DNA of 32,020 nucleotides from Clostridiales bacterium (GCA_018371275.1 JAHALF010000018.1:1-32020), one strand, 5' to 3'; positions 16,627-24,416 are shown, numbered from the stretch's first letter. Translations and numbers: made by a program. Notes: generated by a model from the letters alone, not told the origin.

Positions 16627-17568
16627 ATGGATTTTTTTACAAGTCAAGATATAACATTAAATGCTAAATTACTAGAATTAATATACATATTTATAGGTTT
16701 AATATGTTTATATACTGGTATTAAAAATTTTAAAGATAAGACAAATAAAAATAGAATAGGGACTTCTATATTTTGGTGTTTATTAGGTGTTGTTATAGGA
16801 TTTGGTAATTGGATACCAAATAAGATAAATGGTGCTCTTATTATAATATTAACACTTCCAGCAATATTTAAAAAAGTAGGTACTGGAGAAAAAAAATCTA
16901 TTCCACAAGAAAAAATCCAAGAATCTGCAAATAAAATAGGAATAAAGTTATTTTTACCAGCTTTATCTATTGGAATATTTGCTATTATATTTGCTCTTTT
17001 ATCATTTAGCCCTTTAGTAGGTATTGGTGTTGGTGTTATTGTTGGTATTATATTGTTAAGAATTTATTCAAAAGAAAACACAATAAATGTATTTTTAAAT
17101 GAAGCTGCTGATACATTATCTATTTTAGGTCCTTTAAGCTTAATGCCCCTACTTTTAGCTAGCTTAGGCTCTATATTTGAAAAAGCTGGTGTTGGACAAG
17201 TTATATCTAAATTAGTTTCTTATATAGTTCCAGAAGGTAATGTTACTATTGGTATAATTGTGTTTGCATTAGGTATGGTATTATTTACTATGATTATGGG
17301 GAATGCTTTTGCAGCTATTACTGTAATGTTAGTTGGAGTTGCTCAACCTTTCGTTTTACAATATGGTGCTAATCCAATTATTATTGGTATGATAGGTTTA
17401 ACTGCTGGTTATTGTGGAACACTATTAACACCTATGGCTGCTAACTTTAATATACTTCCTGTTGCTATGCTTGATATGAAAGATAGATTTGGTGTTATAA
17501 AAAATCAAATTTTACTTTCTATATGTTTGTTAGTTTTTCAAATAATGTATATGATAATTTTTAGTTAA
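16627..17568 (+). CDS. DUF979 family protein, probable 5-oxoproline transporter subunit
   Basis: This is the second, larger membrane subunit of the DUF969/DUF979 pair: 313 residues with about nine hydrophobic segments. The central and C-terminal halves hold LSILGPLSLMPLLLASLGS, MIMGNAFAAITVMLVGVAQP and the AGYCGTLLTPMAANFN motif. That last motif resembles substrate-site loops of other secondary carriers. GTAGGTGA precedes the ATG. The gene lies between DUF969 and pcp with gaps of 8 and 14 bases, so the three are surely co-transcribed. Confidence 0.86.
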   Translation: MDFFTSQDITLNAKLLELIYIFIGLICLYTGIKNFKDKTNKNRIGTSIFWCLLGVVIGFGNWIPNKINGALIIILTLPAIFKKVGTGEKKSIPQEKIQESANKIGIKLFLPALSIGIFAIIFALLSFSPLVGIGVGVIVGIILLRIYSKENTINVFLNEAADTLSILGPLSLMPLLLASLGSIFEKAGVGQVISKLVSYIVPEGNVTIGIIVFALGMVLFTMIMGNAFAAITVMLVGVAQPFVLQYGANPIIIGMIGLTAGYCGTLLTPMAANFNILPVAMLDMKDRFGVIKNQILLSICLLVFQIMYMIIFS

Positions 17569-17582
17569 TAAGGAGATTGTTT

Positions 17583-18227
17583 ATGAAAATATTAGTTACA
17601 GGGTTTGACCCTTTTGATAAAGATACTATTAACCCAGCTTATGAGGCAGTAAAAAAACTTCCTGATACAATTTTGGAAGCTAAAATAATAAAATTAGAAA
17701 TACCTACTTCATTTAAAAGAAGTACAGAAGTTATTGAAAAAGCTATAGAAGAACATAACCCAGATGTTATCTTATCTATAGGTCAAGCTGGTGGTAGAAA
17801 TGAAATAGACATAGAAAAAGTAGCTATAAATTTATTAGAGGCAAGGATAGAAGATAATGATGGCTATCAACCTTTAGATAAACCTATAAGAGAAGATGGT
17901 GAAACTGCATATTTTACTAATTTACCTATTAAAGGTATGGTTTCTCATATTAAGGAAAATAAAATACCAGCTACAATTTCATATACTGCTGGTACATTTG
18001 TTTGTAACTCTGTTATGTATAATGTTTTATATCTTATAGACAAAAAATACCCTAATATAAAAGGTGGATTTATACACGTACCATTTTTGCCAGAACAAGT
18101 TGCTTATAAAAATCCTATTCCTTCTAGTATGTCATTAGATGTAATAACTAGAGCTATAGAGCTTTCTATAGAAGCTATTGTTTTAAACAAACAAGATAAT
18201 AACTTAATAACTGGCGAGACTCATTAA
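17583..18227 (+). CDS. pcp: pyrrolidone-carboxylate peptidase (pyroglutamyl peptidase I)
   Basis: This cysteine peptidase removes N-terminal pyroglutamate from peptides in the cytoplasm. Numbered from ATG 17583 (214 residues), the catalytic triad is visible: E79 in IDIEKVAIN, C141 in TAGTFVCNSVMY, and H165 in FIHVPFLPEQ, with the substrate motif TGFDPF at 6-11. An upstream in-frame TTG at 17577 lies too close to the AAGGAG site (17570-17575), so the ATG is chosen. It releases the amino acid that the DUF969/DUF979 transporter is thought to carry. No 5-oxoprolinase gene is present nearby. Confidence 0.95.
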   Translation: MKILVTGFDPFDKDTINPAYEAVKKLPDTILEAKIIKLEIPTSFKRSTEVIEKAIEEHNPDVILSIGQAGGRNEIDIEKVAINLLEARIEDNDGYQPLDKPIREDGETAYFTNLPIKGMVSHIKENKIPATISYTAGTFVCNSVMYNVLYLIDKKYPNIKGGFIHVPFLPEQVAYKNPIPSSMSLDVITRAIELSIEAIVLNKQDNNLITGETH

Positions 18228-18240
18228 TAAAAACCTTAAT

Positions 18241-18274
18241 AAAAATAACTAAATTATAAAATTTAGTTATTTTT
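18241..18274. terminator. bidirectional intrinsic terminator between pcp and DUF1836 gene
   Basis: A perfect 14-bp inverted repeat (18241-18254 and 18261-18274) with a six-base loop lies between convergent genes. Its AAAAA ends give T runs in both directions. Confidence 0.82.
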
Positions 18275-18285
18275 ATATGTTCAAT

Positions 18286-18819
18286 CTAATCTTTAAAATA
18301 TAAATCTATTATTTTTTCTGCTAAATATTTTCTTTGGCTAGCCTCGTTAATAATATTTAATAAAAATAATATTAGTGATGTATCATCATCTTCATTTTTT
18401 TGTATATCTTTAATAAAATTTTCCATATCATTATAAAATTTATTATCTGATACTTTTTTATAAGCTATAAATTTATCATATATATCTGCTATATTCCCCT
18501 GTTTATTTTTTAGTATTAACCCTATATCATTTATAGATAATATTGGTTTTAGATAGTATATTAAAATTAATAATATTAAATGATTTTTATTATATTTCTT
18601 TTTATTAGGTGGGTCTAAAATTTTATCTTTAATATAATTATTTATCATTGTTTTTGTCATTATCTTTTGCTCATCATTTCTCTTATAATATTTAAGATTA
18701 TCCTCTATAAATGTGGTAACTTGATCCATATATAGTTCTATATTAGGTATTTTATCTGCACTTATATCCTCTATCTCTATATATTCCTTTAAAATGTTTA
18801 ATATCTCATTTTCATTCAT
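18286..18819 (-). CDS. DUF1836 domain-containing probable transcription regulator
   Basis: This 177-residue soluble protein has a DUF1836 pattern: PNIELYMDQVTTFIEDNL (25-42), then TKTMINNYIKDKIL (about 55-68) and KKKYNKNHLILLILIYYLK, then LSINDIGLIL. The family has a MerR-like helix-turn-helix in this region, so DNA binding is likely. GGAGGG precedes the ATG, and a consensus-like promoter lies upstream with an inverted repeat across its -10. That is compatible with self-regulation. The regulated genes are unknown; it is transcribed alone. Confidence 0.8.
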   Translation of the reverse strand: MNENEILNILKEYIEIEDISADKIPNIELYMDQVTTFIEDNLKYYKRNDEQKIMTKTMINNYIKDKILDPPNKKKYNKNHLILLILIYYLKPILSINDIGLILKNKQGNIADIYDKFIAYKKVSDNKFYNDMENFIKDIQKNEDDDTSLILFLLNIINEASQRKYLAEKIIDLYFKD

Positions 18820-18838
18820 ACTATTCCCTCCATAATTT

Positions 18839-18884
18839 ATACTATCACTAACAAATAGTATATCAAATATTATAAAACTGTCAA
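18839..18884 (-). promoter_or_regulatory. DUF1836 gene promoter with operator-like inverted repeat
   Basis: On the minus strand TTGACA (plus 18879-18884) and TATACT (18857-18862) are 16 bases apart. A 7-bp inverted repeat, ATACTAT (18839-18845) and ATAGTAT (18855-18861), spans the -10 box and the start point with half-site centres 16 bases apart. The placement suits an autorepressor. Confidence 0.5.
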
Positions 18885-18915
18885 ATTAAATATAAAAATT
18901 AATAAATACTAATTA

Positions 18916-18944
18916 TTGACAATACATATCTTTAATGATATGAT
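18916..18944 (+). promoter_or_regulatory. purH promoter
   Basis: TTGACA (18916-18921) is followed after 17 bases by TATGAT (18939-18944). The predicted start near 18951 lies about 20 bases before the ZTP aptamer. Confidence 0.75.
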
Positions 18945-18970
18945 TATAATATATTAAAATTAAATAAAAT

Positions 18971-19040
18971 ATTTTGTACAACTGGCGGTATGTGAATTAA
19001 CACAAGGGAGTACAAAATTTATCAATCGTCCGTCTGGGTA
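18971..19040 (+). ncRNA. ZTP (pfl) riboswitch aptamer upstream of purH
   Basis: The RNA senses ZMP/ZTP, the AICAR nucleotides that build up when 10-formyl-tetrahydrofolate is short. It has P1, a perfect nine-bp pairing of 18971-18979 with 19010-19018. It also has the conserved ACTGGCGG (18981-18988), the small P2 hairpin TGTG/CACA (18991-18994 with 19001-19004), GGGAG (19006-19010), and the 3' element CCGTCTGGGT (19030-19039), matching the known CCGCCUGGGC with two C-to-U changes. Position directly before purH, which uses AICAR, is the expected context. Confidence 0.93.
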
Positions 19041-19068
19041 AATTTTTGTTACACAGGTGGACTTTTTT
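19028..19068 (+). terminator. riboswitch-controlled terminator of purH
   Basis: GTCCGTCTG (19028-19036) pairs with CAGGTGGAC (19054-19062; nine pairs, two of them G-U) and is followed by six T (19063-19068). The left arm is part of the aptamer's conserved 3' element, so the terminator and the ligand-bound fold exclude each other. This predicts an ON switch: ZTP bound, purH transcribed. Confidence 0.85.
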
Positions 19069-19113
19069 ATTTACTAATTTATCTAAAAATTTATTTAAAA
19101 GGAGTTTTATCTA

Positions 19114-20667
19114 ATGAAAGCATTAATTAGCGTATCCGACAAAACAGGAATTGTAGACTTTGCAAAACAACTAGAAAAATTAAATATTGAAATTATATCA
19201 ACAGGTGGAACATATAACTTACTTAAAGAAAATGGTATAAAAGTAATAAATGTTTCTGATGTTACTGGCTTTCCTGAATGTTTAGATGGTAGAGTTAAAA
19301 CTTTACACCCTAATATACACGCAGGTATATTAGCAATTAGAGACAATAAAAAGCATATGGAACAAATAGAAAAATTAAATATTTCTACTATTGATATAGT
19401 TGTTGTTAATTTATATCCTTTTAAAGAAACTATTTTAAAAGAAAATGTTTCATTAGAAGAAGCTATAGAAAATATAGATATTGGTGGTCCTACTATGCTA
19501 AGATCTGCCGCTAAAAATTATCAAGATGTTTCGGTTATTACATCTAGTGATGATTATAATAAAGTTTTGGAAGAACTTAAAAATAATGGCAAAGTATCTA
19601 AAGAAACTAATTTCTATTTATCTGCTAAAGTCTTTAGTCATACTGCTCATTATGACACTCTTATAGCAAATTATATGAAAGAAAAGGCAAATTTACCTAA
19701 ATATGATAATACTATTACTATGACTTTTGAAAAAGTTCAAAGTATGAGATATGGAGAAAATCCTCATCAAATGGCTTGCTTTTATAAGGAAATAGGAAAT
19801 AATAAAGGTATGCTTACAAACTTTAAACAACTACACGGAAAAGAAATGTCATTTAATAATGTAAATGACACAAATGGTGCTTTAGAGCTTTTAAAGGAAT
19901 TTGAAGAACCTACTATTGTAGCCTGTAAACATTCTAACCCCTGTGGTGTTGGAAGTGCTGAAAATATATATGATGCTTATATAAAAGCATATAATGCTGA
20001 CCCTACCTCTATCTTTGGTGGCATTGTTGTATCCAATAGAGAAATTGATGAAAAAACTGCTGTAGAAATGAATAAAATTTTCTTAGAAGTTATATTAGCT
20101 CCTAGCTTTACTAAAGAAGCATTAGATATATTAACAAAAAAAGCTAATATACGTTTATTAACTCTTGATAATATTGATAAAAAACAACCTAAATCTGCTT
20201 TTGATATAAAAAAAGTTTCTGGTGGTATATTAGTACAAGACATTAATAATGAGCTTTTAGATGAAAATAATCTAAAAGTTGTAACAAAAAGAAAACCTAC
20301 AGATAAAGAAATGGAAGATTTAATTTTTACATGGAAAATAGTAAAATATGCTAAATCTAATGGTATTGCTTTAGGTAAAAATAAACAATCTATTGGTATA
20401 GGAAATGGGCAAGTAAATAGAATATGGGCTACAAAACAATCAATAGAACACGGACAAGAAATGATAAATGAATATGCTGTAAAAGATAGTGTTTTAGCAT
20501 CTGACGCCTTTTTCCCTTTTGATGACTGTGTAAGAGAAGCTATAAAAAATGGTGTAACTGCAATTATACAACCTGGCGGTTCTATAAGAGATGAAGACTC
20601 TATAAAGCTTTGTGATGAATATAATATAGCAATGGTATTTACAAATATTAGACACTTTAGACATTAA
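19114..20667 (+). CDS. purH: bifunctional AICAR formyltransferase / IMP cyclohydrolase
   Basis: PurH catalyses the last two steps of IMP synthesis: formylation of AICAR with 10-formyl-tetrahydrofolate and ring closure. The 517-residue protein starts with MKALISVSDKTGI and has STGGTYNLLKENGI (about 29-42) and GRVKTLHPNIHAGIL (about 57-71) of the cyclohydrolase domain. The formyltransferase domain follows with MRYGENPHQ (about 212-220), the catalytic KHSNPCGVG (about 273-281) and the C-terminal FTNIRHFRH. AAGGAG precedes the ATG. It stands alone, apart from other purine genes, under a ZTP riboswitch. Confidence 0.97.
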   Translation: MKALISVSDKTGIVDFAKQLEKLNIEIISTGGTYNLLKENGIKVINVSDVTGFPECLDGRVKTLHPNIHAGILAIRDNKKHMEQIEKLNISTIDIVVVNLYPFKETILKENVSLEEAIENIDIGGPTMLRSAAKNYQDVSVITSSDDYNKVLEELKNNGKVSKETNFYLSAKVFSHTAHYDTLIANYMKEKANLPKYDNTITMTFEKVQSMRYGENPHQMACFYKEIGNNKGMLTNFKQLHGKEMSFNNVNDTNGALELLKEFEEPTIVACKHSNPCGVGSAENIYDAYIKAYNADPTSIFGGIVVSNREIDEKTAVEMNKIFLEVILAPSFTKEALDILTKKANIRLLTLDNIDKKQPKSAFDIKKVSGGILVQDINNELLDENNLKVVTKRKPTDKEMEDLIFTWKIVKYAKSNGIALGKNKQSIGIGNGQVNRIWATKQSIEHGQEMINEYAVKDSVLASDAFFPFDDCVREAIKNGVTAIIQPGGSIRDEDSIKLCDEYNIAMVFTNIRHFRH

Positions 20668-20695
20668 TTATAAAATCTATTATATAAACAATAAC

Positions 20696-20741
20696 ATAAA
20701 TAAAGGTTATTATAGTTATTAAACTAATAACCTTTATTTAT
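20696..20741 (+). terminator. purH intrinsic terminator
   Basis: A perfect 17-bp inverted repeat (20696-20712 and 20725-20741) with a 12-base loop lies 30 bases after the purH stop. The right arm ends in TTTATTTAT, serving as the T-rich tail. Confidence 0.8.
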
Positions 20742-20777
20742 ATAATAAAAAAAATGAAAATTTTTTCAAAATATATA

Positions 20778-20806
20778 TTGACAATATTTAGATTATATAT
20801 TATAAT
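20778..20806 (+). promoter_or_regulatory. consensus promoter of the tRNA operon
   Basis: TTGACA (20778-20783), a 17-base spacer and TATAAT (20801-20806) are a perfect sigma-A consensus, as expected for highly expressed stable RNA. The first tRNA begins 36 bases further on. Confidence 0.85.
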
Positions 20807-20841
20807 TGTTATTGTCTTAAAGGACATTAGATAAGCAATAA

Positions 20842-20914
<73 letters not shown>

Positions 20915-20917
20915 CAT

Positions 20918-20988
20918 GCGGGTGTGGTACAATGGTAGAACATCAGCCTTCCAAGCTGAGGACGTGGGTTCGATTCCCATCACCCGCT
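20918..20988 (+). tRNA. tRNA-Gly (TCC), copy 1
   Basis: The acceptor stem is GCGGGTG with CACCCGC and discriminator T. The anticodon TCC lies at 20950-20952 in loop CTTCCAA, and the T-arm carries GGTTCGATTCC. It has 71 bases with CCA not encoded, and is identical to the copy at 21081-21151. Confidence 0.97.
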
Positions 20989-21001
20989 TTATCTAATAAC
21001 T

Positions 21002-21073
21002 GCGCGAGTGGCTCAGTGGTAGAGCATCGCCTTGCCAAGGCGAGGGTCGCGGGTTCGAATCCCGTCTCGCGCT
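21002..21073 (+). tRNA. tRNA-Gly (GCC)
   Basis: The acceptor stem is GCGCGAG with CTCGCGC and discriminator T. The anticodon stem is CGCC/GGCG with loop TTGCCAA and GCC at 21034-21036. The T-arm is CGGGTTCGAATCCCG. It has 72 bases with CCA not encoded. Confidence 0.97.
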
Positions 21074-21080
21074 TTCATAT

Positions 21081-21151
21081 GCGGGTGTGGTACAATGGTA
21101 GAACATCAGCCTTCCAAGCTGAGGACGTGGGTTCGATTCCCATCACCCGCT
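21081..21151 (+). tRNA. tRNA-Gly (TCC), copy 2
   Basis: This is an exact 71-base repeat of the tRNA at 20918-20988, with the anticodon TCC at 21113-21115. The ATGCGGG junction before both copies suggests local duplication, with the GCC tRNA lying between them. Confidence 0.97.
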
Positions 21152-21163
21152 CTTATTAAAAGG

Positions 21164-21194
21164 AAAGGTATCTTATTTTATAAGATACCTTTTT
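21164..21194 (+). terminator. tRNA operon terminator
   Basis: A perfect 12-bp inverted repeat (21164-21175 and 21181-21192) with loop TTTTA and a continuing T run lies 12 bases after the last tRNA. Confidence 0.85.
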
Positions 21195-21261
21195 AATTTT
21201 ATATTTTTATGTTAATATAGAAAATATATAGGTAAAATATAACTTACTTTTATTAACTTGA

Positions 21262-21301
21262 AAAATTTAGTAAACTTTTATATAAAATCTTACTAAATTT
21301 T
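21262..21301 (-). terminator. possible terminator of the glycerol dehydrogenase gene
   Basis: A 12-bp inverted repeat (21262-21273 and 21290-21301) with a 16-base loop is followed on the minus strand by a short T run. It lies 24 bases past the dehydrogenase stop. The stem is nearly all A-T, so it is weak. Confidence 0.5.
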
Positions 21302-21325
21302 AAACCTTCAATAATATTAAATAAT

Positions 21326-22417
21326 TTAAACTATTACCTCCTTTTCTATTTTATTTGTTAATACCATAGCAGAAAATATATCTTCTTCTGTTATATTTAA
21401 AAAATGATTTTTCATAGTATATTTTAAATTACAGCTTTCTTTTGCAACTTTTCTAATTTGTTCATCGGATATATTACTAATTCCCAATGTTTCAAAACTT
21501 GTAGGTAACCCAATTTTTTTACAAAAATAAATAAGTTCTTTTATCTCTTCTAAAGGTCTATTTTCTAAAACCGTTTGAACAATAGTAGAAAATGCTACTT
21601 TTTCACCATGAAGGCTTTTATAACTTTCTTCTAATATAGTAAGTCCATTATGTAAAGCGTGTGCTACAGATAAACCTCCATTTTCAAACCCTACTCCACT
21701 AAGATATATATTGGCCTCTATTATATCATCTAAAGACTTATCATATACTCCATCTTTTAAAGCAAATACAGCCTTATGCCCTTCTTTTAATAATGTATCT
21801 CTACAAAGCTTTGATAGCATAAATATAGGCTTAGTAACATATCCACCTGTTATCGTCTTGCTATTTGATTTATAACAAGCATTTGTTTCATAATATGTAG
21901 ATAAAGCATCTCCTATACCTGCAACTAAAAATCTAACAGGGGCTTTCATAATAATATCTACATCAACTAAAACTATGTTAGGGCTATTTTTTAAAGTTAT
22001 GTAATGTAAAAACTCTCCTTTTTTTGTATATATAGCAGATAATCGGCTACAAGGAGCATCTGTAGATGCTATTGTTGGTACAATAATAATTGGGTAATCT
22101 TCATAATAAGAAATAGCTTTAGCTAAATCTAATGCTTTACCACCACCTATACCTATTATTATATCATATTCTTTTAAATTTTTTCTATGTCTATCAACTT
22201 CTTCAATACAACACTCGCTATTAAATATAGCGAAATTATATTTTGTTTTATTTGATATAAAGCTTTCAATAATTTCACTTTTATAATTATTATATATAAA
22301 TTCATCAATAATAATATAAGCACTTATTTTATCAAGCTCTTTTACATATTTTCCTAAATTTTTTATTTCTTTTCTACCTTGTATATATGTACTTGGTGAA
22401 AATATAACTTTTCTCAA
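21326..22417 (-). CDS. gldA: glycerol dehydrogenase (iron-containing alcohol dehydrogenase family)
   Basis: This NAD-dependent enzyme oxidises glycerol to dihydroxyacetone. The 363-residue protein has the dinucleotide-binding GIGGGKALDLAK (89-100), the GldA signature PTIASTDAPCSRLSAIYT (114-131), and zinc ligands D170 (GIGDALST), H253 (VAHALHNG) and H270 (LHGEK). The start is a TTG at 22415-22417: the family N-terminus begins at this point (compare MxxxxxSPxxYIQG), no ATG lies nearby, and GGTAGGT stands before it. The related hydroxyacetone or other polyol dehydrogenases are alternatives. No dihydroxyacetone kinase is adjacent. It may be co-transcribed with the hypothetical gene upstream. Confidence 0.9.
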   Translation of the reverse strand: MRKVIFSPSTYIQGRKEIKNLGKYVKELDKISAYIIIDEFIYNNYKSEIIESFISNKTKYNFAIFNSECCIEEVDRHRKNLKEYDIIIGIGGGKALDLAKAISYYEDYPIIIVPTIASTDAPCSRLSAIYTKKGEFLHYITLKNSPNIVLVDVDIIMKAPVRFLVAGIGDALSTYYETNACYKSNSKTITGGYVTKPIFMLSKLCRDTLLKEGHKAVFALKDGVYDKSLDDIIEANIYLSGVGFENGGLSVAHALHNGLTILEESYKSLHGEKVAFSTIVQTVLENRPLEEIKELIYFCKKIGLPTSFETLGISNISDEQIRKVAKESCNLKYTMKNHFLNITEEDIFSAMVLTNKIEKEVIV

Positions 22418-22445
22418 TTTAACCTACCCCTTTTATATAGTTTTA

Positions 22446-22498
22446 TAATACTATATAGCCCCATTTATAATAAAATTATATTAGACTATATAGTATTA
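22446..22498. repeat. 13-bp inverted repeat between gldA and a hypothetical gene
   Basis: TAATACTATATAG (22446-22458) and its exact reverse complement (22486-22498) are 27 bases apart and bracket a GGGGC-containing centre. There is no T tail in either direction, so it may be an operator for gldA rather than a terminator. Confidence 0.4.
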
Positions 22499-22505
22499 AT
22501 TTTAA

Positions 22506-23009
22506 TTATTCTAACATTTTAGAATTATGATCTCTATAATGATTAGGACGTCTTATAGCAAAAATATCATTTAATAACAAACTTTCCACAGTTGATCTTA
22601 ATAATCCCCATCTATCCCATTCTCTAAGATAATTTCCTGTTCTTTCATTTTTAGCCTCTCCAACTTGGTCTAAACTTTCTTCAGCTAAATTTATAACTCT
22701 ATCTACCATTTGTGATATAGTTTCTCTATCAATACCAGTAGGGCTATAAATAGGGCTTCCTACAAACTCAAATTCATCTAAAACTTCCACAACAAATGGA
22801 TATAAAAAAGTGTTTATCTCTGAATATGATTGCCTCATAAGTTCTATTTCTTGATCTCTAGTATATTCCATATTATCCATTTTAGGTTGTTGCGCTACTT
22901 CATCATCTTCTTGTTTTATATCCACACTATTTTCATTTTGCTCTGCATCTTTAATATTTTTAGCACCATATTCTTTATTATTAAAAAAGTCTTTAATACT
23001 ATATTGCAT
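22506..23009 (-). CDS. conserved hypothetical protein, soluble, function unknown
   Basis: This 167-residue protein belongs to no family I can name with confidence; similar proteins seem to occur in Lachnospirales. The first 50 residues are polar and acidic (EDDEVAQQ) and probably flexible. The rest looks helical and better conserved in style: YPFVVEVLDEFEFVGSPIY (70-88), IDRETISQMVDRVINLAEES (93-112) and REWDRWGLLRSTVESLLLND (about 128-147), ending RRPNHYRDHNSK. There is no signal peptide or membrane segment. GGAGG precedes the ATG. A TATAAT (23038-23043) with a loose TTGCAC 19 bases away could be its promoter. Confidence 0.75.
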   Translation of the reverse strand: MQYSIKDFFNNKEYGAKNIKDAEQNENSVDIKQEDDEVAQQPKMDNMEYTRDQEIELMRQSYSEINTFLYPFVVEVLDEFEFVGSPIYSPTGIDRETISQMVDRVINLAEESLDQVGEAKNERTGNYLREWDRWGLLRSTVESLLLNDIFAIRRPNHYRDHNSKMLE

Positions 23010-23100
23010 AAAATTTCCTCCAAATTAATATATAAAAATTATATGCAATAAAAATATTTTTAGTGCAAGTCTAAGTTATTTATATAAAAAAATTTAAGAT

Positions 23101-23835
23101 TTAATATTGAACATCTATAAGACATAATCCACAAGCTGGCATAGTAATACCTGCATTTGCTCTTTTTTTATTTTCAAAAATTTCTTTTATATTATTCTCT
23201 CTTTTTTCTTGGCCTATTTCAAATAATGTCCCAACTATTATTCTAACCATATTATATAAAAACCCATTTCCTTTTATATATATTTTTATCTCTTTATTTT
23301 CTTCTATAATATCTATACTATAAATTTTTCTAATAGTAGATTTTTTTGATTTTTTGTTGCTACAAAATGGGAAAAAATCATATTCACCTATGAAACTTTT
23401 ACTAGCCTCTCTCATTTTTTCTACATTAATGTTAGTTTTAGTATTAAAAACAAAGTTTTTTTCAAAAACATTAGGTATACCTGTTACATTTATTCTATAC
23501 AAATAAGTTTTTGATTTTGCATTAAGCCTACTATGAAATCTGTTATCAACCTTTTCTATACTATTTACAGCTATATCATTTGGTAAATATTCATTTAAAT
23601 ATTGTAATATTTGTTCTTCATTTTTATTTGTATCTACCTTAAAATTAGCAACTTGGTATTTAGCATGAGCTCCTGCATCTGTCCTACCAGAGCCAAATAC
23701 CTCTACCTTTTGCTCAACCATTTTAGACAAAATGTTTTCCAATTTACCTTGTATAGTATTATCTGTATTACCTTGTTTTTGCCAACCACTATATTTTGTA
23801 CCATCATATGATAATATAATTTTATAATTCTTCAT
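23101..23835 (-). CDS. truA: tRNA pseudouridine(38-40) synthase TruA
   Basis: TruA isomerises uridines 38-40 in the anticodon arm of tRNAs. The 244-residue protein has the N-terminal YDGTKYSGWQKQ (10-21), the catalytic block GSGRTDAGAHA (48-58) with Asp53, RFHSRLNAKSKTYLYRI (about 103-119) and GNGFLYNMVRIIVGTL (about 190-205). Length and order are standard. It follows a gene of unknown function by ten bases on the same strand. In many Bacillota truA sits with ecf/cbiO and ribosomal genes; that context is absent here. Confidence 0.96.
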   Translation of the reverse strand: MKNYKIILSYDGTKYSGWQKQGNTDNTIQGKLENILSKMVEQKVEVFGSGRTDAGAHAKYQVANFKVDTNKNEEQILQYLNEYLPNDIAVNSIEKVDNRFHSRLNAKSKTYLYRINVTGIPNVFEKNFVFNTKTNINVEKMREASKSFIGEYDFFPFCSNKKSKKSTIRKIYSIDIIEENKEIKIYIKGNGFLYNMVRIIVGTLFEIGQEKRENNIKEIFENKKRANAGITMPACGLCLIDVQY

Positions 23836-23844
23836 ACACTCACC

Positions 23845-24342
23845 TTAATATTTTTCAAATAAAATTTCTAAACTTAAATTTTTTGCTAATTTCTTATGTT
23901 CTAATATAAATTCATCACTTTCAAAAAATAAAATAAACTGATTATTATAATTTGTCCATAAAGTCATAGAAGGATTTTTAAAATAAAATGTTGAAAACAA
24001 TATCCCTTTATAAGATATTTCTGTTATAAAATCAACTATTTCCTCATCTACATCATCTATATTAAAATATAATTTATCTTTATTAAATTTAAATCTTTTT
24101 ATTATATTAACATAATTATTAGAAGTATAAAATACCTCTTTTTCATTTTTTTCAAGATTAGAAAAATAAAAGTCAAAAAAACTATTTTTATTGTCCCTTA
24201 TAAGACTTTTTATAAATAAATTATAGCTTTCATAATTTCCTTTAAAGCATATATGTTTAAAATTTTCTATTCCCTCTAAAATATTTTTTATATATAAAAA
24301 ATTATATTTTTTAAATTCATCTAAATTTTTTCCTGCTATCAT
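23845..24342 (-). CDS. hypothetical protein upstream of truA
   Basis: This 165-residue protein is not recognised. It is rich in Phe, Tyr, Asn and Lys, has no signal peptide or membrane segment, and alternates predicted helix (FKKYNFLYIKNILEGIENF, 10-28) with strand-like stretches (KGILFSTFYFK, MTLWTNYNNQFILFFES in the last third). AGGAGAA precedes the ATG. It is ten bases upstream of truA and very probably co-transcribed, and divergent from the BFD-like gene. Only position links it to tRNA modification. Confidence 0.7.
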   Translation of the reverse strand: MIAGKNLDEFKKYNFLYIKNILEGIENFKHICFKGNYESYNLFIKSLIRDNKNSFFDFYFSNLEKNEKEVFYTSNNYVNIIKRFKFNKDKLYFNIDDVDEEIVDFITEISYKGILFSTFYFKNPSMTLWTNYNNQFILFFESDEFILEHKKLAKNLSLEILFEKY

Positions 24343-24388
24343 AGTAAATTCTCCTAAATTTTATTACTTAATAATAATTATTATCTAC

Positions 24389-24416
24389 TTGACTATTTCT
24401 ATTTTTTATGTATAAT
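24389..24416 (+). promoter_or_regulatory. promoter of the BFD-like gene
   Basis: TTGACT (24389-24394), 16 bases, then TATAAT (24411-24416). The transcript would begin near 24423, giving a leader of about 26 bases containing GGAGG. Confidence 0.75.
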
